Source of the DNA: an uncultured Erythrobacter sp.
GTDB taxonomy: Bacteria; Pseudomonadota; Alphaproteobacteria; Sphingomonadales; Sphingomonadaceae
Reading direction: 5' to 3'
DNA: 64,000 nucleotides
Assembly (NCBI RefSeq): GCF_947492365.1
Contig: NZ_CANLMB010000001.1
Location: 2,098,874 to 2,162,873 of the forward strand
Numbering within the stretch: the stretch's first letter is position 1; each line of letters opens with the position of its first letter. Under the pieces are notes generated by a model. That model ran no database searches, was not told the origin of the DNA, and worked only from the letters and a program-made list of their open reading frames with translations. Both the position numbers and the translations under genes were made by a program. This document shows, in pieces, positions 29,619 to 38,559 of the stretch.

Positions 29619-30884
29619 TTGAAAATCGCCATTTTCGGGCTCGGCTATGTCGGATCGACCGCCGCTGGATGCATTGCCAGCCAGGGCCATATGGTCGTGG
29701 GGGTCGACCCTAGCCAGGTGAAGGTCGACGCGCTCAATTCTGCACGCGCGCCGGTTTACGAACCGGGTCTCGATGAACTGATCGCCAAGGCACATGCCGA
29801 GGGGCGCATCAGCGCCGCGGTCGAACTTAGCGACCAGCTCGACGATGCTGATCTCGCAATCGTCTGTGTCGGCACGCCCAGCGGCGTCGATGGTGCGCAT
29901 GATATGAGCTATATTGCGCAGGTTACGCGCAACATCGCCGACGCTTTGAAAGCCGACCGCAGCAAGCCACTCACCCTCGCCTACCGCTCCACAATGCGCC
30001 CGGGATCGTGCGAGAACATCATTTGGCCGATCATCGAAGACGCGCTAGGCGACAAAGCCGCGCAAGTGGTTGAGCTGGTCTATAACCCCGAATTCCTGCG
30101 CGAAGCCTCCGCGATTGCCGACTATTTCAATCCGCCCAAGATCGTGATCGGCACGCTCGGTGGGCAGCCTTCTGCCAATATGCACGCGCTGCATGAAGGC
30201 ATCGAAGCGCCAATCTTCGAAGTCGGTCTGCGCGAGGCAGAGATCACCAAATTCGTCGACAATTCATGGCACGCGGTGAAGGTCGCCTTTGCCAACGAGA
30301 TCGGGCGCGTGTGCCAAAACCTCGATATTTCGGCGAGCGCAGTCCACGCGATTTTCAAGAGCGATACCAAGCTCAACCTGTCGGCCTATTACACGCGTCC
30401 CGGCGGCGCATTTGGCGGGTCTTGCCTGCCCAAAGATGTGCGCGCATTGCAATATATTGCGGCAGATACCGGCTCGGCGACGCATCTGGTGGATTCGCTC
30501 ATCCGCTCGAACGAGGCGCATAAGCACCACCAATATCTGCGCGCGACCGAGGGGCTGGAGCGCGGCGCAAAAGTGCTGCTGGTCGGCCTCGCCTTCAAGC
30601 TTGAAACCGACGATCTGCGCGAAAGCCCGGCGGTGGACATGGCGCGCAAGCTGCTCGAAGGCGGCTATGATCTCGACATTTATGATCCGCAAATCGAGCC
30701 GGAGAATCTGGTCGGCCAGAACCTTGGCTATGCCCGTGCATGGCTGCCAAAGTTCGATGATCTTCTGGTGACGAGAGAGCAGGCGGAAAGCGGCGATTAC
30801 GCTGTCGTTATCGCAACCAACCGTCTGATCGACACGCTCTCACTCGAAGGCGCCAATGTCATCGATGTGAGCGCAATTCCGTGA
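29619..30884 (+). CDS. UDP-glucose/GDP-mannose dehydrogenase family protein (AlgD-like)
   Basis: A 421-residue enzyme. The NAD-binding site is IFGLGYVGSTAAGC (GLGYVG at 7-12), the middle domain has LVYNPEFLREASAIADYFNPPKIVIG, and the catalytic Cys269 lies in GGAFGGSCLPKD. The N-terminus and EPGLDELI segment look like GDP-mannose 6-dehydrogenase (AlgD) rather than the classic UDP-glucose enzymes, but the substrate cannot be fixed by eye. It makes a nucleotide-linked uronic acid for the polysaccharide. First gene of the exopolysaccharide locus; its stop overlaps the next start as GTGA. Confidence 0.85.
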   Translation: MKIAIFGLGYVGSTAAGCIASQGHMVVGVDPSQVKVDALNSARAPVYEPGLDELIAKAHAEGRISAAVELSDQLDDADLAIVCVGTPSGVDGAHDMSYIAQVTRNIADALKADRSKPLTLAYRSTMRPGSCENIIWPIIEDALGDKAAQVVELVYNPEFLREASAIADYFNPPKIVIGTLGGQPSANMHALHEGIEAPIFEVGLREAEITKFVDNSWHAVKVAFANEIGRVCQNLDISASAVHAIFKSDTKLNLSAYYTRPGGAFGGSCLPKDVRALQYIAADTGSATHLVDSLIRSNEAHKHHQYLRATEGLERGAKVLLVGLAFKLETDDLRESPAVDMARKLLEGGYDLDIYDPQIEPENLVGQNLGYARAWLPKFDDLLVTREQAESGDYAVVIATNRLIDTLSLEGANVIDVSAIP

Positions 30885-32125
30885 CCGATGCCACTGCTGC
30901 CGAAGAAGGCATTCCGGCGATCATCGAAGGCGAACCGCTCAAGGGCAAACATGTCCTGATCGTGGTCGAAAACCTGCCGCTGCCCTTCGACCGCCGCGTG
31001 TGGCAGGAGGCACGCACCCTCAAGGCTGCGGGCGCGCATGTCTCGATCATTTGCCCGACCGGCAAGGGGCATGAGAAGCGCTTCGAAGTGATCGAAGGCG
31101 TCGAAATTCACCGCCACCCGCTCCCGCTCGAAGCCAAGGGCGCGCTTGGATTCCTGCTCGAATATGGTGCGGCGCTGTTCTGGGAAACGTGGCTGGCATG
31201 GAAGATTTTCTTCAAGCGCCGCTTTGACGTCATTCAGGGCTGCAACCCGCCCGATCTGATCTTTCTGGTCGGCCTGCCGTTTAAGCTGCTGGGCGTGAAA
31301 TACATCTTCGATCACCACGACATCAACCCCGAGCTCTACGAAGCCAAGTTCAACAAGCGCGGCTTTTTCTGGCAGCTGATGCGATTGTTCGAAAAGCTGA
31401 CATTCATGTCGGCCAACGTCTCGATCGCGACCAACGAAAGCTACAAGAAAATAGCCGTGGAGCGCGGCGGGATGGCATCGGATCGCGTCCATGTCGTGCG
31501 CTCCGGCCCCGACCTCTCGCGCCTGAAACTCGTGCCGCCGGTTTCCAGCTGGAAGAACGGCCGCGACCATATGGTCGGCTATGTCGGCGTGATGGGTGAG
31601 CAGGAGGGGATCGACCTCCTGATCGACGCGGTCGAACATCTGGTGCGCGAAAAGCAGCGCGAGGACATCCAGTTCGTGCTGGTCGGCGGCGGTCCCGCGC
31701 TCGATGATCTCAAAGCGCTAACCGCCGAAAAAGGCCTCGCCGACTTCATCACCTTCACCGGCCGCGCGCCAGATCAGGAATTGTTCGAAGTGCTCTCGAC
31801 CATGGACCTCGGGGTCAATCCAGACCGGGTCAATGCGATGAATGACAAATCGACCATGAACAAGATCATGGAATATATGAGCCTAAAAAAAGCAATGGTT
31901 CAGTTCGACGTGACCGAAGGAAAGTTCTCGGCACGCGAGGCTTCGCTGTATGCAAAGCCCAACGATCCGATCGACATGGCCGACAAAATTATCGAGTTGG
32001 TGGACGATCCGGTTCGGCGAGCGGCGATGGGCAAATATGGCCGCGAGCGGGTTGTGAGTGAACTCAACTGGCAGCACCAGATTGACCCGCTTCTGGCGGC
32101 GTACAAACAGGCTCTGTCGCTCTAA
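30881..32125 (+). CDS. Glycosyltransferase family 4 protein
   Basis: A 414-residue GT-B enzyme from a GTG start that overlaps the dehydrogenase stop. The N-terminal domain has GKHVLIVVENLPLPFDRRVWQEARTLKAAGAHVSIICP and the C-terminal GT4 domain has VGYVGVMGEQEGIDLLIDAV, FVLVGGGPALDDL, TGRAPDQELFEVLSTMDLGVNP and the segment NKIMEYMSLKKAMVQFD, which corresponds to the E-x7-E donor site. It should add one sugar to the lipid-linked repeat on the cytoplasmic face. Sugar identity unknown. Confidence 0.88.
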   Translation: MTDATAAEEGIPAIIEGEPLKGKHVLIVVENLPLPFDRRVWQEARTLKAAGAHVSIICPTGKGHEKRFEVIEGVEIHRHPLPLEAKGALGFLLEYGAALFWETWLAWKIFFKRRFDVIQGCNPPDLIFLVGLPFKLLGVKYIFDHHDINPELYEAKFNKRGFFWQLMRLFEKLTFMSANVSIATNESYKKIAVERGGMASDRVHVVRSGPDLSRLKLVPPVSSWKNGRDHMVGYVGVMGEQEGIDLLIDAVEHLVREKQREDIQFVLVGGGPALDDLKALTAEKGLADFITFTGRAPDQELFEVLSTMDLGVNPDRVNAMNDKSTMNKIMEYMSLKKAMVQFDVTEGKFSAREASLYAKPNDPIDMADKIIELVDDPVRRAAMGKYGRERVVSELNWQHQIDPLLAAYKQALSL

Positions 32126-32246
32126 GGGCGCTTGTGTACCCGCTCTGTCCCGCTTTTGGACAGCGCGAAAAATCGCGATATCCCTAACGCGATGTTTACC
32201 CCTCCCGGCGCATGGCATCCTCGTGAAAACCTGAGGATTTGAACCC

Positions 32247-33551
32247 ATGAACGCACCATTCGACGCGGCAACGGCCTTTGGGCCAGACGCCGCGATCCAG
32301 CCTGCCCCTGACCATCAGGTCGCGGTTATCGGCCTGGGCTATATCGGCCTGCCGACTGCAGCTGTGCTGGCGAGCTATGGCTGGAATGTGTGCGGGGTCG
32401 ATGTCTCTGAAAAGGTTGTTGAAACCGTCAATGCGGGCGGTGTTCACATCGAAGAGCGCGATCTCGACCGGCTGGTGCGCGAGGCGAGCGAATCTGAAAA
32501 GCTCGTGGCCGCCACCGAAGTTCCGACGGCGCATTACTACATGATCGCGGTGCCCACTCCGCTGACTGAAGAAAACACGCCGGATATCAGCTACGTAGAA
32601 GCCGCCGCGCGCGCCATTGCGCCCAAGGTCCTGCCCGGTGCCTGCGTCATTGTGGAGAGCACGTCTCCGGTTGGCACCACCGAACGCGTTGCGCAGATCA
32701 TCGCCGAAATGCGCCCCGATCTGAACCTGCCGGTTTACGGCTCGCAGGAGCCGGGCGACATCGCGCTAGCCTATTGTCCGGAAAGGGTTTTGCCGGGCAA
32801 GATCGTTCGCGAACTGGTCCAGAATGACCGCGTGATCGGCGGCGTAACACCTGCCTGCGCCGAGCGGGCAAGCGCGCTCTATTCAAGTTTCGTCGAGGGC
32901 GACTGCCTTGTGACCAATTGCCGGGTGGCCGAAACGGTGAAGCTGGTCGAGAACAGCTTCCGCGACGTCAACATCGCTTTTGCCAATGAACTCAGCGTCA
33001 TAGCCGACGATCTGGGCGTCGATGTGTGGGACGTGATCGCCCTCGCCAACCGCCATCCGCGCGTCAACATCCTGCAACCCGGCCCCGGCGTTGGCGGGCA
33101 TTGCATCGCGGTCGATCCGTGGTTCCTCGTCGCCAGCTCACCCAAGACTGCGCGGCTCATCCGCACTGCCCGCGAAGTCAACGATTTCAAGGCGGTATAT
33201 TCCGAACGCCGCATTCGCGGGCTGGTCGACGCCGTGCCCAACGGCAAGGTCGCACTGCTCGGCCTCGCCTTCAAACCCGACATCGACGATTTCCGCGAGA
33301 GTCCGGCAATGGAAATCGCGCTCAGCCTTGCGAAAACGCGCGGGCAGCGGATCATGCTGGTCGAACCCTTCGCCGAGGAACTGCCAGCCGGATTTGCCGG
33401 GACAGGCGCAGAGTTGGTCGGCCTTGACCACGCGCTGCAAAATGCCGAGGTGGTTGTCGTGCTAGTCGATCACACCGCCTTCAAACATCTGCTTCCCGCC
33501 GACCTTGCGGGCAAGTTGGTCTATGACACTCGCGGAATGCTGAAAAAATGA
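32247..33551 (+). CDS. wecC: UDP-N-acetyl-D-mannosamine dehydrogenase
   Basis: A 434-residue dehydrogenase with VIGLGYIGLPTAAVLASYG for NAD, AYCPERVLPGKIVRELVQNDRVIGG, a catalytic Cys in GPGVGGHCIAVDPWFLV, and the C-terminal GLAFKPDIDDFRESPAMEIA. This set is characteristic of UDP-ManNAc dehydrogenases. It oxidises UDP-ManNAc, made by the enzyme encoded next, to UDP-ManNAcA. Its stop overlaps the wecB start as ATGA. A 121-nt gap separates it from the upstream glycosyltransferase. Confidence 0.92.
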   Translation: MNAPFDAATAFGPDAAIQPAPDHQVAVIGLGYIGLPTAAVLASYGWNVCGVDVSEKVVETVNAGGVHIEERDLDRLVREASESEKLVAATEVPTAHYYMIAVPTPLTEENTPDISYVEAAARAIAPKVLPGACVIVESTSPVGTTERVAQIIAEMRPDLNLPVYGSQEPGDIALAYCPERVLPGKIVRELVQNDRVIGGVTPACAERASALYSSFVEGDCLVTNCRVAETVKLVENSFRDVNIAFANELSVIADDLGVDVWDVIALANRHPRVNILQPGPGVGGHCIAVDPWFLVASSPKTARLIRTAREVNDFKAVYSERRIRGLVDAVPNGKVALLGLAFKPDIDDFRESPAMEIALSLAKTRGQRIMLVEPFAEELPAGFAGTGAELVGLDHALQNAEVVVVLVDHTAFKHLLPADLAGKLVYDTRGMLKK

Positions 33552-34687
33552 GCGGAGGCGGAAAGCCGCGGATCCTCGTGACCTTCGGGACACGGCCCGA
33601 GGCGATCAAGATGTTTCCCGTCGTGTCCGCTCTGCGCGAGGCAGGCTGTTTCGATGTCCGCGTTGCTGTCACCGCGCAGCACCGCGAGATGCTCGATCAA
33701 GTGCTCCAAATTGCTGGAATCGAGCCGGATATCGATCTTGATCTGATGCAGCCGGGGCAAAGCCTTGATGCGCTCTCTGCGCGGATCATCACCCGCTTTG
33801 GCGAAGTACTCGATGCTGAAAAGCCTGACCGCGTGCTGGTTCATGGCGATACGCTGACCACGATGATGGCAACCCTCGCCTGCTATTTCCGCCGCATTCC
33901 TGTCGGCCATGTCGAGGCCGGTCTGCGCAGCGGTGATATTTACGCGCCCTGGCCGGAAGAAGTGAACCGCAAAGTCACAGGCGCTGTCGCCGATTTGCAC
34001 TTTGCTCCGACGGACAATGCCGCCGCCGCGCTTCGCACCGAGAATGTCGCTGAAGACAACATCCATGTCACCGGCAACACAGTGATCGACGCGCTGCTTG
34101 TGGCTCAGTCAAAGATCGCCGCCGACCCTTCGCTCGCCCCTGAAATTGCACCGCTAAAAGAGCGTTTCAGTGGCAGGAAGATCATCGCTGTAACCGCGCA
34201 TCGGCGCGAGAATTTTGGTGAGGGGATGCGTGAAATTGCCAAGGCGCTTCAACAGCTTGCGGCGCGTGAGGACATTGCGATCATTTACCCCGTGCACCCC
34301 AATCCCAATGTCGTTGAAGTCATGCAACCTGCACTTTCATCGCGCGACAATATCGCGCTGATCGAACCGCTCGACTACCTCAACTTTGTCGCAATGATGG
34401 AGGCCAGCGAATTGGTCCTCACCGATTCTGGCGGGATTCAGGAGGAGGCCCCGAGCCTTGGCAAACCTGTGTTGGTGATGCGCGACACCACCGAACGGCC
34501 CGAAGGAGTCTCGGCAGGGACGGCAAAACTGGTCGGGGCGGATTGCGAGCGGATCGTCAGCGAAGTCTCGCATCTGCTCGAAGACATTGGCGCTTACGAA
34601 GCAATGTCAAAAGCGCACAACCCCTATGGCGACGGCACAGCCAGCCGCCAGATTGCCGATATCCTGAAAACGGCGCACTGCGCCTAG
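33548..34687 (+). CDS. wecB: Non-hydrolysing UDP-N-acetylglucosamine 2-epimerase
   Basis: A 379-residue enzyme with the family fingerprint: ILVTFGTRPEAIKMFPVV, VTAQHREMLDQVL, VLVHGDTLTTMMATLA, VGHVEAGLRSGD, VTAHRRENFGEGM, and the UDP-binding LTDSGGIQEEAPSLGKPVLVMRDTTERPEG. It converts UDP-GlcNAc to UDP-ManNAc, the substrate of the wecC product; the two genes overlap by four bases. Confidence 0.95.
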   Translation: MSGGGKPRILVTFGTRPEAIKMFPVVSALREAGCFDVRVAVTAQHREMLDQVLQIAGIEPDIDLDLMQPGQSLDALSARIITRFGEVLDAEKPDRVLVHGDTLTTMMATLACYFRRIPVGHVEAGLRSGDIYAPWPEEVNRKVTGAVADLHFAPTDNAAAALRTENVAEDNIHVTGNTVIDALLVAQSKIAADPSLAPEIAPLKERFSGRKIIAVTAHRRENFGEGMREIAKALQQLAAREDIAIIYPVHPNPNVVEVMQPALSSRDNIALIEPLDYLNFVAMMEASELVLTDSGGIQEEAPSLGKPVLVMRDTTERPEGVSAGTAKLVGADCERIVSEVSHLLEDIGAYEAMSKAHNPYGDGTASRQIADILKTAHCA

Positions 34688-34689
34688 GT

Positions 34690-35235
34690 TTACGGTCGTT
34701 CGCGCACCCGGATGATGTAATAGACCGCGAGTGAGAGAACCGCGACACTCGCGCCAACATCTACCAACCAGTTCAGCTTGATAGCGCCGTATAAGAGCCG
34801 GTCGATCGCGTGGAGCGAAATCAGGCGCAGCGCCACCAGAAACAGCATCGCTGCACCGCAGGCCAATGCGGCCATGATCGCAACATTGCGCCTACCTCTT
34901 ATAGCGCGGCAGGCACGGTAGAACCACCAACTGCCTAGGCCCGCCACCACTACAAGCACACCGGCGACGATCAGCCGCTGTATCTGGCGCCGTTCTTCAT
35001 AACTGCCATCGCTGCGCATCCCTTCGCGCAATGCAACACGCAGGCATTCCTCAAACCCGAAACCACGCAAAAGCATTAAGGCGGCAAATAGGATTGCAAG
35101 CATAGCCCAGGCATTGCGATGCCAATTTGGCTGCCGATGGAGCATTGCCGTGCCAGCCCCTGCGGCACACCCGGCCCACACCATTGCGTAAAGCCCCATT
35201 GCAGCAAGGCCGAGCCAGGTGAGGTTTCCGATCAT
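34690..35235 (-). CDS. Unknown multi-pass membrane protein
   Basis: A 181-residue protein with about five hydrophobic segments: 6-27, 42-60, 86-106 (LIVAGVLVVVAGLGSWWFY), 117-139 and 152-172. Charged loops carry ECLRVALREGMRSDGSYEERRQIQR. I do not recognise a family. It is alone on the minus strand within the exopolysaccharide locus, two bases from the convergent wecB stop, and faces the export operon across 325 nt. A role in envelope or polysaccharide assembly is a guess from position only. Confidence 0.6.
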   Translation of the reverse strand: MIGNLTWLGLAAMGLYAMVWAGCAAGAGTAMLHRQPNWHRNAWAMLAILFAALMLLRGFGFEECLRVALREGMRSDGSYEERRQIQRLIVAGVLVVVAGLGSWWFYRACRAIRGRRNVAIMAALACGAAMLFLVALRLISLHAIDRLLYGAIKLNWLVDVGASVAVLSLAVYYIIRVRERP

Positions 35236-35560
35236 GCGTGTCAGCTCCTTGGCGAGTAAGTGCGCCTAGCCGCACGATCTTTGTATGCATATTGTTGCAT
35301 CAGGCTTGCCCAATTGTTCCAATGCGGGACAGTAGATTAGGCACTTGAATTCGCGCCGCAAGGCCTAGGCATATGTCGCAAGCGGTCAATTACGCGGCAA
35401 AGCGCTGATTGATGACCAAATTCGTTACATTTGAAGCATTTCCCGCCACTACAAAGCCGTGTAACAATGCTGCATCGACCCGCCGTATCGCAGGGACTAA
35501 GCGTGTTGCGCTGCGGCATGCGAGCGTCTAAGCACTTTTTCGTATTTTAGGGAGGGATGT
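35236..35560. promoter_or_regulatory. Divergent intergenic region upstream of the polysaccharide export operon
   Basis: A 325-nt gene-free stretch, visibly more AT-rich than the flanking genes. It contains a small palindrome ATGCA-N6-TGCAT at 35285-35300 and ends with GGGAGGG, a strong ribosome binding site for the GTG at 35561. It must hold the promoter of the export operon. I could not pick a convincing -35/-10 pair, and see no RNA gene. Confidence 0.45.
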
Positions 35561-36301
35561 GTGATCATTACCAAATCCGCCGGTCTTAAGTCAGGCCTTA
35601 GCGCTCTCGCATTGATGTCCCTCGGGGCATGTGCGTCAACGCCCGATCCAGTGATCGGCACTGCTGTAAGCACACCGCGCAGCGATCTTGGGCAGGCGGG
35701 CTTCACCGCTATGCGCTCGACGACGTATCTGATGCGTCCTTCGGACCAAATCAGCGTAAACGTTTTCCGCGAGCCTGATTTCAGCCTCGAGAATGTGCGG
35801 ATCGGGGTTGGCGGCAATGTGTCGCTGCCTTTGCTCGGCACAATCCCAGCTGCTGGTATGACGGCTGCCCAATTCGAAGGCGACGTTGCGCGTCGGCTCG
35901 AAGCGGCTGGCCTGCGCTCGCCGATGGTTTCGGTCAATGTCAACGAATACGCCTCGCACCTCGTCACGGTTGAGGGCGCGGTTGACGAACCGGGAGTCTA
36001 TGCATTCCAACCGGGCGCGCGACTTTCTTCGGCAGTAGCTATGGGCGGAGGACTTACCCGGACCGCAAAAAGTGACCAGGTTGCGGTTTTCCGCGAGAGC
36101 CCTAGTGGCATCATGGTTGCGAAGTTCGATTACGGCCAGATTTCACAAGGCACGATGCTTGATCCCGTGCTCGAACCCAATGACCGTGTTGTGATTGGTA
36201 CCAACGGCATGTCGGTGTTCTGGCAGGACTTCCTGACCGCTTTGCCGGCCTTCGGCGTGTTCACGTCGGTGGGCGTCGACATTTTGGACAGCAATAACTG
36301 A
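35561..36301 (+). CDS. Polysaccharide export outer-membrane lipoprotein (Wza/OPX family)
   Basis: A 246-residue lipoprotein from GTG 35561 (GGGAGGG upstream). The lipobox is LGAC with Cys24. The Poly_export domain starts TYLMRPSDQISVNVFREPDFS and continues GNVSLPLLGTIPAAGMTAAQFEGDVARRL; a SLBB domain follows (HLVTVEGAVDEPGVYAFQPGARLSSAVAMGGG). It is shorter than E. coli Wza and has no obvious C-terminal transmembrane helix, so it may work with a separate outer-membrane channel. It forms the export unit with the copolymerase encoded seven bases downstream. Confidence 0.93.
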   Translation: MIITKSAGLKSGLSALALMSLGACASTPDPVIGTAVSTPRSDLGQAGFTAMRSTTYLMRPSDQISVNVFREPDFSLENVRIGVGGNVSLPLLGTIPAAGMTAAQFEGDVARRLEAAGLRSPMVSVNVNEYASHLVTVEGAVDEPGVYAFQPGARLSSAVAMGGGLTRTAKSDQVAVFRESPSGIMVAKFDYGQISQGTMLDPVLEPNDRVVIGTNGMSVFWQDFLTALPAFGVFTSVGVDILDSNN

Positions 36302-36308
36302 TAAAACA

Positions 36309-38516
36309 ATGAATGATCGTTCCATCATCCAGACGCCGGATCCGTCCGGGCGTGACCTGTGGGTTGACCGCTATCTTCCCTCGGACATGGTCGAAGGGCC
36401 GCAGCCTGCTGGCTTCCAGATCGACACGGCCTGGTTGCGCGGTGCGCTTTTCCGGCAGCGCTGGTTGGTGGGGGCGACAATTCTTGCCGGACTGTTGTTC
36501 GGCCTCATTATCACATTGCTGACAACGCCGATCTATCAGGCCAACGCGACCGTAAGGATTCAACCTTGGGGCAATTTCATTGTCGAAGGTCAGGATGTGG
36601 CGACGGCGATCGGATCGTCGAACGAGATCGATCTCTTCATGGAAACGCAAGGGACGGTGATCGAAAGCCGAAACCTCGCGGAAGTGGTCGCAAACGATCT
36701 CAATCTCGGTTCACGCAATGCATTGCTTGGCGCGGCGATTGATGAAGGACGTCCACCCCAGCGCAGCGACGAGCAATGGGCTGAAGACAAGCGACTGATG
36801 GCTATCTCATCCCTGCAAGCCGGGGTCAGCGCCGATGTGCCGGTTAACAGCCAGATCATTACGATCAATTTCCAGTCGGAAGATCCCGCACTCGCCGCTG
36901 AAATCGTCAATGCATATGCAGAAGCCTTCCAGCAGTCTGACACGCGTCGGAATGTGGAAAGTAACGCCTATGCGCGCGAATATCTGACCCAGCAGATCGT
37001 GCAGGTGCGCGAGCGACTCGACGAAGCAGAGCGTGCGGCGAACGATTATGCCCGTAGCAGTGGGATCGTCACTGCTCGCACAACCGGTTCGGACGGCGAT
37101 TCAGGTCAAACAATTACTGGCGCCAATCTCACCAACATCAATGTCACAGTCGCACAGGCACGTGCTGCTCGCATTGCAGCTGAACAGAAATGGCGTTCGG
37201 TATCGGCAATCCCAGCATCGCAATTGCCCGAAGTGCAGGCCAATCCGGTCATTCAGGACCTGACGACCCAGCGGGCAGAGCTGCAGGGCCAGCTCACCAA
37301 TCTCCGCCAGCGCTACAACGACCAGTTCCCCGAAATCCGCGACATTCTGGCCCGCATCGCGCTGATCGACAATCAGATCGCGCAGACAGGCGAGAATATC
37401 AAAGCGACCATTCGCAGCGAATTTGTCATTGCCCGCAATCAGGAAGCAGCGCTTGCCGGTGAGCTCAACTCAGCGACCGATGATGCGCTGGTCGAACAGG
37501 ACCAGAATGTCGAGTATTCTGGCCTAGAGCGCGAAGCTGACGCGCTTCGCGGGCAGCTCGAAAGCCTGCTCACGCGCTTCAATTCGATCAGCACGGCTGC
37601 CAACGTACAAAGCGGCGCGATCACCATTCTCGACAGCGCAGTTGTCCCGCGCTCACCCGTTTCTCCGAACATTGCGCGCAACATGATCATCGCATTGGTT
37701 TTGGCGGTAGCAGCAGCTGGCGGCCTTGCTCTGATCAGGGAGATCTTCGTCGATCAATTCCGCCGCACTGAAGATATCGATGAGCGCTTGGGCCTCCCGG
37801 TTCTGGGCCTCACTCCGCATGTGAAGGCGGAAGATATTGACCGTCAGGAAGCCAACCAGTTCAGTTCTTTGATGGAAGCTTACGCTTCTATCCGATCGAC
37901 AATTGATTTTGCCGTTCCGCGCGATGGAGCGGTTGTGCAACTCACTTCGAGCCAGGCATCGGAAGGCAAGTCGACAACTGCGCTGATCCTAGCCGAATTG
38001 TTTGCGCGCCTTGGCCGCCGCACACTGCTTATCGATGCCGATTTACGCAAACCCTCGATCGTCAAACTGCTCGATGTCGAGAGCAAGGATCAGGGCATCA
38101 CCGAAGTGCTCCTCGGCCATGCAAAGCTTGAGGACGCAATTATCGAAGGCGTCCATGAGAACCTGCAAATCCTCTCGGTTGCCGGAATTCCGCCTAATCC
38201 GGTCGAGCTGCTTTCTTCGCGGCGTTTCAAGGAATTCATCGACGATCAGCGCGAGAATTACTCGATCATTTTGATCGATTCTCCGCCCGTCCTTGGCCTA
38301 GCCGATGCGCCCGAGATTGCTCAATGCGTCGATGCCAGCATATTTGTGATCGAAGCAAACAGGACAAGCTTCGCGCAAGCTCGTTCAGCTGTGAAGCGCC
38401 TGACCCATGTCGGTGCAAACCTGATCGGAGCAGTGCTGACCAAGTACCGCGCGCTCGAGGCTGGATCGGACTACGCATACCAATATCAGTATTACCAATA
38501 CGGCGATAACAAGTAG
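36309..38516 (+). CDS. Polysaccharide copolymerase with tyrosine autokinase (Wzc/ExoP-like)
   Basis: A 735-residue fusion. The Wzz chain-length domain has membrane segments at about 53-74 (LVGATILAGLLFGLIITLL) and 457-476, enclosing a periplasmic coiled-coil region (RERLDEAERAANDYAR and RAELQGQLTNLRQRYNDQFPEIRDILARI). The C-terminal BY-kinase has Walker A SQASEGKSTT near residue 550, LLIDADLRKPS (Walker A') and IILIDSPPVLGLADA (Walker B). The last 15 residues are a tyrosine cluster YAYQYQYYQYGDNK, the autophosphorylation tail. It controls polymer length and links synthesis to export with the upstream lipoprotein. Confidence 0.95.
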   Translation: MNDRSIIQTPDPSGRDLWVDRYLPSDMVEGPQPAGFQIDTAWLRGALFRQRWLVGATILAGLLFGLIITLLTTPIYQANATVRIQPWGNFIVEGQDVATAIGSSNEIDLFMETQGTVIESRNLAEVVANDLNLGSRNALLGAAIDEGRPPQRSDEQWAEDKRLMAISSLQAGVSADVPVNSQIITINFQSEDPALAAEIVNAYAEAFQQSDTRRNVESNAYAREYLTQQIVQVRERLDEAERAANDYARSSGIVTARTTGSDGDSGQTITGANLTNINVTVAQARAARIAAEQKWRSVSAIPASQLPEVQANPVIQDLTTQRAELQGQLTNLRQRYNDQFPEIRDILARIALIDNQIAQTGENIKATIRSEFVIARNQEAALAGELNSATDDALVEQDQNVEYSGLEREADALRGQLESLLTRFNSISTAANVQSGAITILDSAVVPRSPVSPNIARNMIIALVLAVAAAGGLALIREIFVDQFRRTEDIDERLGLPVLGLTPHVKAEDIDRQEANQFSSLMEAYASIRSTIDFAVPRDGAVVQLTSSQASEGKSTTALILAELFARLGRRTLLIDADLRKPSIVKLLDVESKDQGITEVLLGHAKLEDAIIEGVHENLQILSVAGIPPNPVELLSSRRFKEFIDDQRENYSIILIDSPPVLGLADAPEIAQCVDASIFVIEANRTSFAQARSAVKRLTHVGANLIGAVLTKYRALEAGSDYAYQYQYYQYGDNK

Positions 38517-38559
38517 GCGGGGTCGCAAGGGCAAGCGCGCGCATACCGGGAGGTCGAGA

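Noticed and set aside
35236..35560. Small RNA or riboswitch upstream of the export operon
   Set aside because: No stable conserved-looking structure or terminator is visible, only a short palindrome.
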